The notes beneath the pieces are model-generated. The model was not told where the DNA came from. It made no database searches and worked only from the letters and a program-made list of their open reading frames with translations. Positions 52,860-61,899 of a stretch of DNA of 64,000 bases are shown piece after piece (the stretch's first letter is position 1; each line of letters begins with the position of its first letter). Where the stretch lies: the NCBI GenBank assembly GCA_040905025.1, contig JBBDSJ010000122.1, positions 1 through 64,000 on the forward strand. Reading direction: 5' to 3'. Made by a program: the position numbers and the translations under genes. The stretch is from JBBDSJ01 sp040905025. GTDB lineage: Bacteria > Pseudomonadota > Gammaproteobacteria > Methylohalomonadales > Methylohalomonadaceae.

Positions 52860-54740
52860 ATGCGTAACACTATTCTTCTGACTATATGTATTCTGCTGTT
52901 TACCGGCTGCGGCAGTACACCGGGCAAACCCTCTGAAGCCGAGATCAACCAACGTGAATCAGCCGCCGAACTGCTGGCAGCCGGAAATTACGAGCAAGCT
53001 GCCGAAAGCTACCAGACCCTCGCTGACGACAGCCGTGGTTTGCGTGCCGATCGCTATCGTTTGAGTGCCGCCGAGGCCTGGTTACTGGCTGATGCGACCG
53101 ACAATACGGCCACACAAATTGACGATCTCGACTTTGATGCCGGCAAGGAAACGGCTGAATTCTCGCGGCTGCGCCTGTTGCAGGCCGAATTGAGTCTGCG
53201 TGCCGGTAACATCGATGCGGCCCGGGAACGTCTCGAGGATGCTTATCCACCACAGTCCGAACGCGCACTGCGCGGCCGCTATCACTTGCTGCAGGCACGC
53301 ATTCATGCGGAAAATGGTGACAACTTACGCACCGCGCATGAACGACTGCGCGCGGATGCCGTACTGGAAGGTGACGCTCGCCTGCGGCAAGCGGATGCCG
53401 TTTGGGAAAGCTTGCGCTCACTGTCAGCAGAACAAATCGAAACCCTGCAGTCGAGTGACAACACCGTCGGCAAGGGTTGGCTCGAACTGGCCCAAATCGA
53501 TCGGGCGCGGTTGACCGATCCGACCATACTGCGGCGAACACTGGATGACTGGCAGTTGAGTTACCCGGGCCATCCGGCCAGCAAAGATATTCTTCCCGGC
53601 ATGCAATCTGTGGCTGCCGAGATTGGCGCCCGGCCACAGCACATTGCCCTGATTCTGCCATTAACCGGCAGCTATGCCGAAGCCGCCAAGGCGGTACGTG
53701 ACGGTTTTCTGGCCGGACGTTACAGCAGCGGCAGCGAATCGCCCGAAATAACCATCTATTCGGCCGATGAACTGACTATCACAAGTGTCTACGATACTGC
53801 AGTCACTGACGGGGCTGACTGGGTCGTCGGACCACTGGATAAACAGAGTGTGTCCACCCTGATTGAGCAGGGTGATATCCGCGTGCCGACGTTCGTGCTC
53901 AATTACTATGAAGGCAGCATGGAGAATGTTGCTGCGCTGAACGGTGATCCGCGCAGGCCATTGCTTTACCAGTTCGCCCTGGCGCCGGAAGATGAAGCCC
54001 GGCAAATTGCCGAACGCGCCTGGTTTGATGGCCATGCGCTGGCACTGGCGTTGACACCTGCAAGCGAATGGGGCGACCGGATTTACATGGCATTCGCCGA
54101 ACGTTTCGAAAACCTGGGCGGCCGCATACTCGAACGTGAACGCTATGCGGCGGCCGATGGTGACTTCTCGGCTCCGGTTGAACGCTTGCTCAATCTCGAC
54201 AGTAGCGCGGCACGTTATCAGCAGTTGCGCAGCCGCCTGCAACGCAGCATGAACTTTGAACCACGCCGCCGCCGCGATGCCGATTTTCTGATGCTGGTCG
54301 GTAGCGCCAATGCCGGTCGCCAGATTGGCCCACAGTTGCAGTATCACCGCGCTTTCGAGCTGCCGGTCTATGCCAGTTCGCAAGTCTTCAGTGGTGATAT
54401 TAATCCCGGCGCCGACACAGACATGAATGGCTTCATGTTTGCCGACATTCCCTGGTTACTGGATCAGGGCATTCAGGCAACGTCAGTCTATCGTCAACTC
54501 GACCAACACTGGCCACAACGCATGCAACAGCAGGGCCGATTATTTGCGCTGGGAATTGATGCCTACCAGTTGCTGGCCGAATTGAATGTAATGGCACTGG
54601 ATCGTTCCAGACGTATAGACGGTATGACCGGACAACTGTCTCTGGGCAAGGATAACCGCATACAACGGCAGTTACAGTGGGCAAAATTTGTTGAGGGTGT
54701 ACCGCGGCCGGCTGATGGTGACGTGATCATCGGCGAGTAA
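52860..54740 (+). CDS. lpoA: Penicillin-binding protein activator LpoA
   Basis: The 626-residue outer-membrane lipoprotein has lipobox LFTGC with lipidated C17, an N-terminal helical TPR-like domain (about 30-250) and a C-terminal periplasmic-binding-protein fold (about 255-620; IALILPLTGSYAEAAKAVRDGF, VVGPLDKQSV, LGIDAYQLL). LpoA reaches through the wall to activate PBP1a. It begins the conserved lpoA-yraN-diaA-dolP operon, with yraN seven bases on. The 231-base gap before it (52629-52859) must hold divergent promoters; none is clear. Confidence 0.94.
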   Translation: MRNTILLTICILLFTGCGSTPGKPSEAEINQRESAAELLAAGNYEQAAESYQTLADDSRGLRADRYRLSAAEAWLLADATDNTATQIDDLDFDAGKETAEFSRLRLLQAELSLRAGNIDAARERLEDAYPPQSERALRGRYHLLQARIHAENGDNLRTAHERLRADAVLEGDARLRQADAVWESLRSLSAEQIETLQSSDNTVGKGWLELAQIDRARLTDPTILRRTLDDWQLSYPGHPASKDILPGMQSVAAEIGARPQHIALILPLTGSYAEAAKAVRDGFLAGRYSSGSESPEITIYSADELTITSVYDTAVTDGADWVVGPLDKQSVSTLIEQGDIRVPTFVLNYYEGSMENVAALNGDPRRPLLYQFALAPEDEARQIAERAWFDGHALALALTPASEWGDRIYMAFAERFENLGGRILERERYAAADGDFSAPVERLLNLDSSAARYQQLRSRLQRSMNFEPRRRRDADFLMLVGSANAGRQIGPQLQYHRAFELPVYASSQVFSGDINPGADTDMNGFMFADIPWLLDQGIQATSVYRQLDQHWPQRMQQQGRLFALGIDAYQLLAELNVMALDRSRRIDGMTGQLSLGKDNRIQRQLQWAKFVEGVPRPADGDVIIGE

Positions 54741-54747
54741 CCCTGAT

Positions 54748-55161
54748 GTGAGAAAAAAAGTCACACAGACGGTGGCCAAGAAGCAGAAGCCATCAACCGG
54801 ACGCAAGGCAGCCTACCAGCGTGGTCAGGCAGCGGAACAGTCAGCCCTGGATCATCTGCGGCGACAAGGACTTGCGTTGCTGGAACGTAATTACCGGACC
54901 CACACGGGTGAAATTGACCTCATTCTGCAAGCAACCAGCCTGATAGTGTTTGTTGAAGTGCGTTATCGTAGCCGCATTGATTATGGCAATGCTGCGGAAT
55001 CGATCACCGCAACAAAACAACAACGGTTACGCAACGCGGCAGCGCAATATTTACAGGCCAACCCCGGGTTACAACAACACCCATGCCGGTTTGATGCCAT
55101 ACTGGTAAGCGGTATGGAACCGGACTTCAAGATTGAGTGGTTGCAAGATGCGTTTCAATGA
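54748..55161 (+). CDS. yraN: UPF0102 protein YraN
   Basis: The 137-residue protein starts with GTG and has a Lys-rich N-terminus followed by the YraN nuclease-like fold: RGQAAEQSALDHL, ERNYRTHTGEIDLI and VFVEVRYRS, holding E, D and ExK-like residues of the PD-(D/E)xK type. Biochemical role is not established. The usual FVEVK(R)RR motif reads FVEVRYRS. Its stop overlaps the diaA start by ATGA. Confidence 0.93.
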   Translation: MRKKVTQTVAKKQKPSTGRKAAYQRGQAAEQSALDHLRRQGLALLERNYRTHTGEIDLILQATSLIVFVEVRYRSRIDYGNAAESITATKQQRLRNAAAQYLQANPGLQQHPCRFDAILVSGMEPDFKIEWLQDAFQ

Positions 55162-55778
55162 CAGACCAGGAAAAACAGGGCATTATGGAACCCGTTGAAC
55201 GCGTCAGAAGTCTGTTCGTCGACAGTATCGAGGCCCAGTCTGAAGCTGCAAGTACACTGGCTGTGCCGATAACACAGGCAGCTGATCTGATGGCCCGGGC
55301 GCTGCTCGCAGATCATCGCATTTTCAGTTGCGGCAATGGTGCATCAGCCGCTCTGGCACAACACTTTTCCGCCTGCATGTTGAACCGGTTTGAGCAGGAA
55401 CGGCCCGGACTACCGGCCATTGCACTGACCAGTGATACCGCGACACTGACAGCCATCGGTAATGACTACCAGTTTGCCGATATTTTTGCCAAACAGATTC
55501 GTGCGCTTGGACAACCGGGTGATATTCTGCTGGCACTGACAACCAGTGGCAATTCCCATAATCTTGTGCAGGCTGTTGATGCAGCCCATGACAGGCAGAT
55601 AGATTGTGTGCTGATCAGTGGACGCGACGGTGGCCATGTCGCCGGTCTGTTGCAGAATCCCGATATAGAAATTCGTGTTGCCAGCTGGACCAGTGCAAGA
55701 ATACTTGAAGTACATATGGTTGTTTTACATGCGATCTGCGATCTGATCGACAGACGCTTACTTGGACAGGAGGATTAA
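55158..55778 (+). CDS. diaA: SIS-domain DnaA initiator-associating protein DiaA
   Basis: The 206-residue protein has one SIS domain (about 30-190): FSCGNGASAALAQHFSACMLNRFE, ALTSDTATLTAIGND and ALTTSGNSHNL. It resembles GmhA (phosphoheptose isomerase), but its place in the lpoA-yraN-diaA-dolP operon marks it as DiaA, which binds DnaA and aids initiation in E. coli. The start at 55158 overlaps the yraN stop; an ATG at 55185 is an alternative. Confidence 0.88.
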   Translation: MTDQEKQGIMEPVERVRSLFVDSIEAQSEAASTLAVPITQAADLMARALLADHRIFSCGNGASAALAQHFSACMLNRFEQERPGLPAIALTSDTATLTAIGNDYQFADIFAKQIRALGQPGDILLALTTSGNSHNLVQAVDAAHDRQIDCVLISGRDGGHVAGLLQNPDIEIRVASWTSARILEVHMVVLHAICDLIDRRLLGQED

Positions 55779-55781
55779 ACC

Positions 55782-56396
55782 GTGATGTCTGTTGATACCC
55801 TGCGTTATTTTCTGATGCTTTCAGCCAGCCTGCTTATCGCAGTATTGCTGAGCGGCTGTGTAGCCGTTGCCGGAGGAGCAGTCGTAACTGGCGCCGCCGT
55901 TGCCAATGATCGCCGCACCAGCGGCACCATGGTTGAAGACCAGTCGATCGAATTGCGCGCCTACAATGCAATACGCAAAGATACTGAAGTCAATGAACAA
56001 ACCCATATCAACGTAACCAGTTATAACCAGATCGTACTGTTGACCGGTGAGGCACCGACAGAAGGACTGCGCCAACGTGTGGTTGAATACGTGCGTAGTG
56101 TGCGTGAAGTTAAAAAAATCTATAACGAAATCGCGCTGGCGGCACCCAGTTCGCTCGGCTCACGCAGCAGCGACACATTGATCACTACCAAAGTTAAAAC
56201 CAAACTGTTTGCGACCAGGGATCTTGATGCCACCCGTGTCAAGGTAATTACTGAACGCGGCATTGTTTATCTTTTTGGTTTGCTCAGCGCAGGAGAAACT
56301 GACCGGGCGACCGAAGCCACGCGCACCGTCGGCGGTGTGCAGAAAGTTGTGAAACTGTTTGAACCGTTTGAAGAACAGACACAGGCAGAGGAGTAA
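55782..56396 (+). CDS. dolP: Dual BON-domain outer-membrane lipoprotein DolP (YraP)
   Basis: The 204-residue lipoprotein has lipobox LLSGC with lipidated C26 and two BON domains (about 55-120 and 125-195: VTSYNQIVLLTGEAPTE, ITERGIVYLFGLL). DolP supports outer-membrane integrity and BAM. AGGAGG at 55768-55773 is eight bases before the GTG at 55782; the ATG at 55785 is the next codon and equally possible. It is the last gene of the lpoA operon. Confidence 0.93.
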   Translation: MMSVDTLRYFLMLSASLLIAVLLSGCVAVAGGAVVTGAAVANDRRTSGTMVEDQSIELRAYNAIRKDTEVNEQTHINVTSYNQIVLLTGEAPTEGLRQRVVEYVRSVREVKKIYNEIALAAPSSLGSRSSDTLITTKVKTKLFATRDLDATRVKVITERGIVYLFGLLSAGETDRATEATRTVGGVQKVVKLFEPFEEQTQAEE

Positions 56397-56823
56397 AGCT
56401 GGCGCTATTCTCCGGCTACTTCATTTAAAAATTAAAATGAGGTCTGTCGCTCCTTGATGTGCCTCGCCTTGCACTTTCCCGGTGCCTATTTTGCTGCATG
56501 ATTGAACCACGCTGGTGCGTATATTTTTAGGAAGCTCTGAATAATTCCTTCCTGGAATTTTCAGAGCACGAAATACGAAAAATTATATTTTCGTATGTCT
56601 TCATTTTTCAATCACTTGCGTGATTGAAAAATGGCGGCACATCCATGTGCCGCAGGAACCTCTGGGTAGTGGTGCATGGATGCACAGTTTACGTAGCGTA
56701 ACGACGTAATTAATCAGAGGTTCCTTAGTATTTCATACTGTTATCCGTAAATATCACTCAGCTACTTGCATGAGCCGCACGGCTCTGCAATAACTGGAGC
56801 ATGGCTGCTCGCGAGGTATGGTT
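56397..56823. other. dolP-HAD intergenic region
   Basis: This 427-base gap holds a weak AT-rich hairpin just after dolP (about 56422-56445, possible terminator), the structured 195-base inverted-repeat element at 56530-56724, and about 100 bases of leader for the HAD gene. No coding frame in it is convincing. Confidence 0.6.
56530..56724. mobile_element. MITE-like element with terminal inverted repeats and six internal hairpins
   Basis: The ends, GGAAGCTCTGAATAATTCC and (other strand) GGAACCTCTGATTAATTAC, match at 16 of 19 positions, and TTA flanks both sides (56527-56529 and 56725-56727), a plausible 3-base target duplication. The interior is almost wholly palindromic: 56534-56567, 56573-56596 (9-bp stem), 56604-56631 (perfect 12-bp stem), 56634-56653 (9-bp), 56672-56685 and 56689-56709. 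It carries no ORF. TTA duplications and GGAA-type ends are compatible with an IS5-group mobiliser, but the parent element is not in the window. Confidence 0.7.
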
Positions 56824-57603
56824 ATGCAAGCACTGCTTTTTGATCTGGATGGCGTCGTCTATCAGGATGGCAAGGCGATTTCGGGCGCGGTCGATACCCT
56901 GCAATGGGTGCGCGACGCCAATATTCCGCATCTGTTCGTCACCAACACCACCTCCCGGCCACGCAGCGGGATTCAGGAACGGCTGCAATCCTACGGCCTA
57001 GATATCAGCGCTGATTCGATCCTGACACCGGCCGTTGCCGCCTGTGGCTGGTTGCGTGAACATCATGCAAACAATGTCGCGCTGTTTGTGCCTGACGCGA
57101 CTGCAAACGAATTCAGTGATTTCCCCGTCCTGGCTGCTGAAGCGAAGCGTGGTGCCGATGCTGTGATCGTCGGCGATCTGGGTGAGGGCTGGGATTTTGC
57201 CCGGCTGAATCGTGCGTTTCGTCTGCTCAGTTATAATCCCGACTGTGCACTGTTGGCCCTGGGCATGACGCGTTACTGGCGTGCGCCCGAAGGCTTGCGG
57301 CTGGATACCGGGCCGTTTGTGCGTGCGCTCGAATATGCCAGTGAACGCGAAGCGGTTGTGCTTGGCAAACCGGCGGCTGATTTTTTTGCAATTGCACTGG
57401 AGAGACTCGGTTGTACCGCGCATGATACGTTGATGATCGGTGATGATGTCCGTGCTGATATCGGCGGCGCCCAGGCCAGTGGCCTCAAGGCAGCACTGGT
57501 GCGTACCGGCAAATTCCAGTCCACCGATCTAGAGGGTCAGATCAAACCGGATACGGTACTGGATTCAATTGCGGATTTACACGACTGGTGGGAGAAGCAA
57601 TAG
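56824..57603 (+). CDS. HAD-superfamily IIA phosphatase (LHPP/NagD-like)
   Basis: The 259-residue enzyme has HAD motif I FDLDGVVYQDG (nucleophile D near residue 8), motif II in FVTNTTSRP, a type IIA cap (about 75-175), Lys of motif III in VLGKPAADFF and motif IV GDDVRADIGGA. It resembles the TIGR01458 group that includes LHPP (phospholysine/phosphohistidine phosphatase-like). Substrate is unknown. The ATG at 56824 has a GAGG ribosome site seven bases upstream and is preferred to 56818. Confidence 0.85.
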   Translation: MQALLFDLDGVVYQDGKAISGAVDTLQWVRDANIPHLFVTNTTSRPRSGIQERLQSYGLDISADSILTPAVAACGWLREHHANNVALFVPDATANEFSDFPVLAAEAKRGADAVIVGDLGEGWDFARLNRAFRLLSYNPDCALLALGMTRYWRAPEGLRLDTGPFVRALEYASEREAVVLGKPAADFFAIALERLGCTAHDTLMIGDDVRADIGGAQASGLKAALVRTGKFQSTDLEGQIKPDTVLDSIADLHDWWEKQ

Positions 57604-57681
57604 TGAATCGTTGCAAGCTCCCCCGGGATGTTGGATTAATACTTTGCGTTGCTGGCAATGACTACAGGAGTTGTCCCGGCG

Positions 57682-58140
57682 TTATTTGATCACGCGCAGG
57701 TGCGAGCGCCTGCCATCTTTGTCGGCATCATCCCTGCTCTCTGTTGCTGCATCAGCATTTGACTTTGAAGCACTATCAACAGCTTCCTCATCCTGATCGG
57801 TATCAACCAGACCGTCAGCCGCCGCCTCTTCCGGGAAGGCCATGCCCGTGCTGTTTTCGCGGGCATAGATCGCCTGCACGGCAGCTACCGGCACACTGAT
57901 GGCTTCCGGCTTGCCACTGAAACGCGCCTTGAATTCGATCATCTCATTACCAAGCTGTAATTCCTGCACAGCAGCCATCGCAATGTTCAATATGATTTTG
58001 CCATCCTGAACATGCGCCAGCGGAACACGTACTTCCGGATAGGTTGCATCGACCAGAATTAATGGCGTCAAACCATTATCCGCAAGCCATTCATACAGTG
58101 CACGGACAAGATAAGGACGGTTGGATGTCAATTTGGCCAC
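57682..58140 (-). CDS. sspB: ClpXP adaptor SspB
   Basis: The 152-residue adaptor has the SspB core (1-110; RPYLVRALYEWLADNGLTP, LNIAMAAVQELQLGN, FSGKPEAISVPVAAVQAIYARENSTGM) that binds ssrA-tagged proteins, a long acidic flexible linker (about 112-142) and the C-terminal ClpX-binding motif HLRVIK. It delivers substrates to ClpXP. It follows sspA on the same strand. Confidence 0.95.
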   Translation of the reverse strand: MAKLTSNRPYLVRALYEWLADNGLTPLILVDATYPEVRVPLAHVQDGKIILNIAMAAVQELQLGNEMIEFKARFSGKPEAISVPVAAVQAIYARENSTGMAFPEEAAADGLVDTDQDEEAVDSASKSNADAATESRDDADKDGRRSHLRVIK

Positions 58141-58207
58141 GATAGTTTACTCAATCAAGCAGTATTACCAGCATACATCATGTGATCCCTGATACCGCAA
58201 TGGATCA

Positions 58208-58837
58208 TCAGTTCGTTTGCAATTCGCGTTCGGATTCAGACAGACTGCCACGAAATGCCGCACGCTCAAACAAGCGTTTGGAATAAGCCTGCAAAGGTTT
58301 GGCGGATCCGGGCAACTTGATACCGAAGCTCTGAATGCGCCACAGGATCGGCGCCATACATGAATCAGCCAGCGTATATTCGTCGGACATGAAGTACGGT
58401 TTTTGCGCGAATACACCGGCAATAGAGGTGAGGTTATCGCGCAGGGTCTTGCGCGCCGCCGCCGCCGCAATATCATTATCACCATGCAACTCAATGACCG
58501 GCAAATACAGATCACGGCGAACGCGATAACATAACTGACGATTGGTAGCACGAGCGACAGGGTCAACCGGCATCAACGGTGGATGCGGAAACCGTTCATC
58601 CAGATATTCAAGGATGATAGGCAAGTTATACAGCACCAGATCACGATCCATCAATGTCAGACTGCCGCCATAGGGATTAATCTCACGCAATTCCTGTGGC
58701 GGATCATTGGCATCAACATATTCAATCTCGACACTGATATCCTTTTCTGCAAGCACTATACGTGCGGCATGACCACTTGGATCAGTTTTATCAGTATACA
58801 AAACCATTGTTGATCGCCTGTTGGCAAGACTTACCAT
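58208..58837 (-). CDS. sspA: Stringent starvation protein A (GST fold)
   Basis: The 209-residue protein has a glutathione-S-transferase-like N-terminal thioredoxin domain (VLYTDKTDPSGHAARIVLAEKD) and an all-helical C-terminal domain. SspA binds RNA polymerase in stress and does not act as a GST. The motif NPYGGSLTLMDRDLVLYN and the sspA-sspB pairing give the call. The start at 58837 has a GGGAGAG ribosome site; MVLYTD at 58807 is a less likely start. It lies 51 bases after petC. Confidence 0.93.
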   Translation of the reverse strand: MVSLANRRSTMVLYTDKTDPSGHAARIVLAEKDISVEIEYVDANDPPQELREINPYGGSLTLMDRDLVLYNLPIILEYLDERFPHPPLMPVDPVARATNRQLCYRVRRDLYLPVIELHGDNDIAAAAARKTLRDNLTSIAGVFAQKPYFMSDEYTLADSCMAPILWRIQSFGIKLPGSAKPLQAYSKRLFERAAFRGSLSESERELQTN

Positions 58838-58888
58838 CCATCTCTCCCTGCTCTGCGCATGGGCAGTCCGGCGGTATGCCGTACCGCT

Positions 58889-59632
58889 TTAATGTATGTC
58901 CTTCCAATATTCCCGTTTTAACAAATACACCACCACGAGAAATATCAGCAGGTAGAAAATAACCCAGAAGCCAACTGCAGTACGCTTGAGCTGTGCGGGT
59001 TCGGCGATATAAACCATATAGTTTACTATATCAGCAACACTCTGTGCGTATTCGTTCTCGCTCAGCTTGCCGGGTTCGTCGACTGCCGTAGCAACGACTT
59101 TCCTGCCTTCATCATCCATAACCGGTTCGGGTATGCCCTGCAGTTCCCAGAGTACATGCGGCATCGCCGTATCCGGATATTGCAGATTGTTGGTGCCGGT
59201 AGGCCGTTCCGGATCCCGGTAGTAACCCAGCAAATAACTGTATATCCAGTCGGCACCACGTGAGCGCGCTGTCAGAGACAAATCCGGCGGCGCTACACCA
59301 AACCATGTTTCCGCTGCTGCCGGTGACATGGCCACGGTCATGGTGTCACCCGGCTTGTCGGTACCAAACATGAAATTTTCACGCAGGACATTCTCCGGAA
59401 TACCAATATCCAGAGCCATACGTTCATAACGCATAAATTTGGCGGAGTGGCAGCTGATGCAATAGTTGGCAAACAAGCCTGCACCGCGTTGCAGCGATTG
59501 TTTATCACTCAAATCAACGGGAGCCTTGTGAGCTGAATCAGCACCGGCCGCAGCCAGCACATTCATACTGGCGTGCATCAAGGCCAACGCCATCAAACAG
59601 CTTGCTATAAAAACAGACTTTGAATTCATCAT
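58889..59632 (-). CDS. petC: Ubiquinol-cytochrome c reductase, cytochrome c1
   Basis: The 247-residue subunit has a signal peptide (about 1-27, cut near VLAAAG), one haem c site CISCH (about 58-62), a distal Met in the MFGTDKPGDTMTV or VAMSPA region, and a C-terminal membrane anchor (about 220-240). It passes electrons from the Rieske protein to soluble cytochrome c. The start overlaps the petB stop by ATGA. Confidence 0.96.
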   Translation of the reverse strand: MMNSKSVFIASCLMALALMHASMNVLAAAGADSAHKAPVDLSDKQSLQRGAGLFANYCISCHSAKFMRYERMALDIGIPENVLRENFMFGTDKPGDTMTVAMSPAAAETWFGVAPPDLSLTARSRGADWIYSYLLGYYRDPERPTGTNNLQYPDTAMPHVLWELQGIPEPVMDDEGRKVVATAVDEPGKLSENEYAQSVADIVNYMVYIAEPAQLKRTAVGFWVIFYLLIFLVVVYLLKREYWKDIH

Positions 59633-60876
59633 TTATCAGTCACCCGTTCTGGTACCGGTTTGTCAGTATCGTTCCTGGTATAGAACGGCATCAGAAAGAA
59701 AAACATGAAATATATCACCGTAAATATCTGCGCCAGAACGGTGTACAGCGGCGTCACCGTCTGCAAACCAAGCCAGCCTAATGTTATGAAGCTGATCACA
59801 AACAATGTCAGCGCCGTACGGTAACGCCAGCCACGATAACGAATCGATTTTACCGGGCTACGATCCAGCCAGGGCAAAAAGAAGAACAGCATCGTGGCTG
59901 CACCCATTGCCATCACACCCGGAAATGCCGAGCCACCTACAGAAGGCACGGCCCGCAAGATCGCGTAGAACGGCGTGAAATACCAGACTGGCGCAATATG
60001 CTCTGGGGTTACCAGTGGATCGGCCGGTACGAAATTGGCATGCTCAAGAAAATAGCCACCCATCTCCGGTGCATAAAACACAACCAGGAAGAACAGGATC
60101 AAAAAGACGGTAGCACCGACCATATCCTTGATCGTGTAGTACGGATGGAAGCGCACGCCATCAAGCGGTATGCCAGCGGCATTCTTCTTTTTCTTGATCT
60201 CAACGCCATCGGGATTATTCGAGCCTACTTCATGCAGCGCAATAATATGCATGAACACCAGCGCGACCAGCAGGAACGGGATAGCGACCACATGCAGTGC
60301 AAAAAACCGGTTGAGTGTGATATCCGAAACAATAAAATCACCACGGATCCACAATGCCAGTTGTTCACCGATAAACGGTATTGCACCGAACAGCGAGATG
60401 ATCACCTGCGCACCCCAGAACGACATCTGACCCCATGGCAGCAGATAACCAAAAAATGCTTCTGCCATCAGCGTGAAATATATAAACATGCCGATGATCC
60501 AGAGCAGTTCGCGCGGTTTTTTGTATGAGCCATACAACAATGCCCGAAACATATGCAGGTACACGACAATAAAAAATGCCGAAGCACCGGTTGAGTGCAT
60601 ATATCGAATCAGCCAGCCCCACTCGACATCCCGCATGATGTATTCAACTGATGCGAATGCACCATCAGCTGAAGGCTTGTAGTTCATCGTCAGCCAGATA
60701 CCGGTCAGCAACTGGATAACCAGCACCAGCATTGCCAGTGAACCAAAGTAATACCAGAAGTTGAAATTTTTTGGCGCGTAATACTGCGCCAGATGTTCAT
60801 TCCATGTTTTCAGTAACGGAAAACGGGCATCAATCCAGGAGACAGTTTCCTGCAAGGCTTTATCGATCTTGCTCAT
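59629..60876 (-). CDS. petB: Ubiquinol-cytochrome c reductase, cytochrome b
   Basis: The 415-residue subunit is fused full length (eight membrane helices) as in mitochondria. Haem b ligands are His in MHSTGASAFF and VVYLHMFRALLYGSY and in FFALHVVAIPF and FMHIIALHEVGS. The Qo-site motif reads PVWY where PEWY is classical. Residues 20-40 (WNEHLAQYYAPKN) begin the N-terminal helix. It overlaps petA and petC by ATGA. Confidence 0.97.
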   Translation of the reverse strand: MSKIDKALQETVSWIDARFPLLKTWNEHLAQYYAPKNFNFWYYFGSLAMLVLVIQLLTGIWLTMNYKPSADGAFASVEYIMRDVEWGWLIRYMHSTGASAFFIVVYLHMFRALLYGSYKKPRELLWIIGMFIYFTLMAEAFFGYLLPWGQMSFWGAQVIISLFGAIPFIGEQLALWIRGDFIVSDITLNRFFALHVVAIPFLLVALVFMHIIALHEVGSNNPDGVEIKKKKNAAGIPLDGVRFHPYYTIKDMVGATVFLILFFLVVFYAPEMGGYFLEHANFVPADPLVTPEHIAPVWYFTPFYAILRAVPSVGGSAFPGVMAMGAATMLFFFLPWLDRSPVKSIRYRGWRYRTALTLFVISFITLGWLGLQTVTPLYTVLAQIFTVIYFMFFFLMPFYTRNDTDKPVPERVTDK

Positions 60877-61466
60877 GCCGTTTCCTCGCTGTCATCGCCG
60901 ATCACTATGCGCGTGTCGCTGACGAACTTGTAAGGGGGCACAATCAGATTGGTCGGTGCCGGCACATTACGATAAACACGGCCAGCCATATCAAAACGGG
61001 AACCGTGGCAGGGACAATAAAAACCACCTTTCCAGGCATCACTGGCATTATCCAGTGACTCTGGCGACTGAAAGCTGGGCGAACAACCAAGATGGGTACA
61101 TACGCCAACAACAACCAGAAATTCCGGCTTGCGTGAACGATGCGCATTTTGTGCATAAGCCGGTTGTTGATCGACGGATGACTCCGGATCACTGAGTTCA
61201 TCTTCAACACTGGCCAGTTCATTGATCATGGCTTCGCTGCGCCGCAGTACCCAGACCGGCTTACCCTGCCACTCAAATTTTTTCAGTTGGCCGACTTTCA
61301 TGTCGCTGATATCGACTTCAATCGGCGCGCCGATAGCACGGGCCTTGGCGCTGGGCTGCCATGACGACATAAAAGGCACAGCGCCGGCTATGGCACCAAC
61401 ACTGCCGACTGCTACAGTAGCCGTCAGCAGCCGCCGACGTTTCTGATTGATTTCATCACCACTCAT
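60873..61466 (-). CDS. petA: Ubiquinol-cytochrome c reductase, Rieske iron-sulfur subunit
   Basis: The 197-residue subunit has a twin-arginine-type N-terminus (NQKRRRLLTATVAVG), one membrane helix (about 13-35), and the 2Fe-2S motifs CTHLGC and CPCHGSRFD. It takes the first electron from ubiquinol. The ATG has an AGGAGTGAG ribosome site. It heads petA-petB-petC, all overlapped by ATGA, with sspA-sspB downstream. Confidence 0.97.
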   Translation of the reverse strand: MSGDEINQKRRRLLTATVAVGSVGAIAGAVPFMSSWQPSAKARAIGAPIEVDISDMKVGQLKKFEWQGKPVWVLRRSEAMINELASVEDELSDPESSVDQQPAYAQNAHRSRKPEFLVVVGVCTHLGCSPSFQSPESLDNASDAWKGGFYCPCHGSRFDMAGRVYRNVPAPTNLIVPPYKFVSDTRIVIGDDSEETA

Positions 61467-61653
61467 GGATCAACTCACTCCTGAAAAACTAATAGCGAAA
61501 TCTGGCCAAATCCCGGTGACTCCGGTCAGGATTTCCGATTTTTCCAGTGTCAACATGGACTTAAATCTGGTTAAACGGCACCCCCCGAGGCCCGCCGCAG
61601 CGGCAAATCCCGAGGTTGCTGCCGGAATAATTCAGGGCCTGCAAACGCCCGGC

Positions 61654-61681
61654 AGTATAGCATGTTAGGTTAAACTGTCTT
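61654..61681 (-). promoter_or_regulatory. Candidate petABC promoter
   Basis: On the minus strand TATACT (-10) is preceded by AAGACA (-35, four of six matches) 16 bases upstream. It would give a leader of about 180 bases before petA. Confidence 0.4.
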
Positions 61682-61893
61682 AATACTGGCCGTCCTGATA
61701 ATGCTTTAAATCAGGCGGCGTAATGCGGCAAAAATTTCGGCAGCAGCGCGATACCAGCAGTTCCCGGCCAGTTAAGTGGCCGGAGAACCGGTAAAATCAA
61801 GAAATCATTTATTCAGCCAGGGTACCTCACCCGGGTCTGCAAGAACTTGTACAAAAGCTGCTGAAATTCACAATCATGGACAATACTGCAACG

Positions 61894-61899
61894 TATAAT
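61894..61899 (+). promoter_or_regulatory. Consensus -10 hexamer before algW
   Basis: A perfect TATAAT lies 28 bases before the algW ATG. No good -35 is found at the right distance (TTCACA is 21 bases off), so this is only a partial promoter call. Confidence 0.35.

Noticed and set aside
56534..56709. CRISPR-like array
   Set aside because: The palindromes differ from one another and there are no regular repeats and spacers; the pattern fits a structured inverted-repeat element.
59998..60528. A 176-codon plus-strand frame opposite petB
   Set aside because: Antisense shadow of a clear cytochrome b gene, with charged low-complexity composition.
61447..61668. A 73-codon frame in the petA-algW gap
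   Set aside because: It begins inside petA on the other strand, has no family features and no convincing ribosome site.
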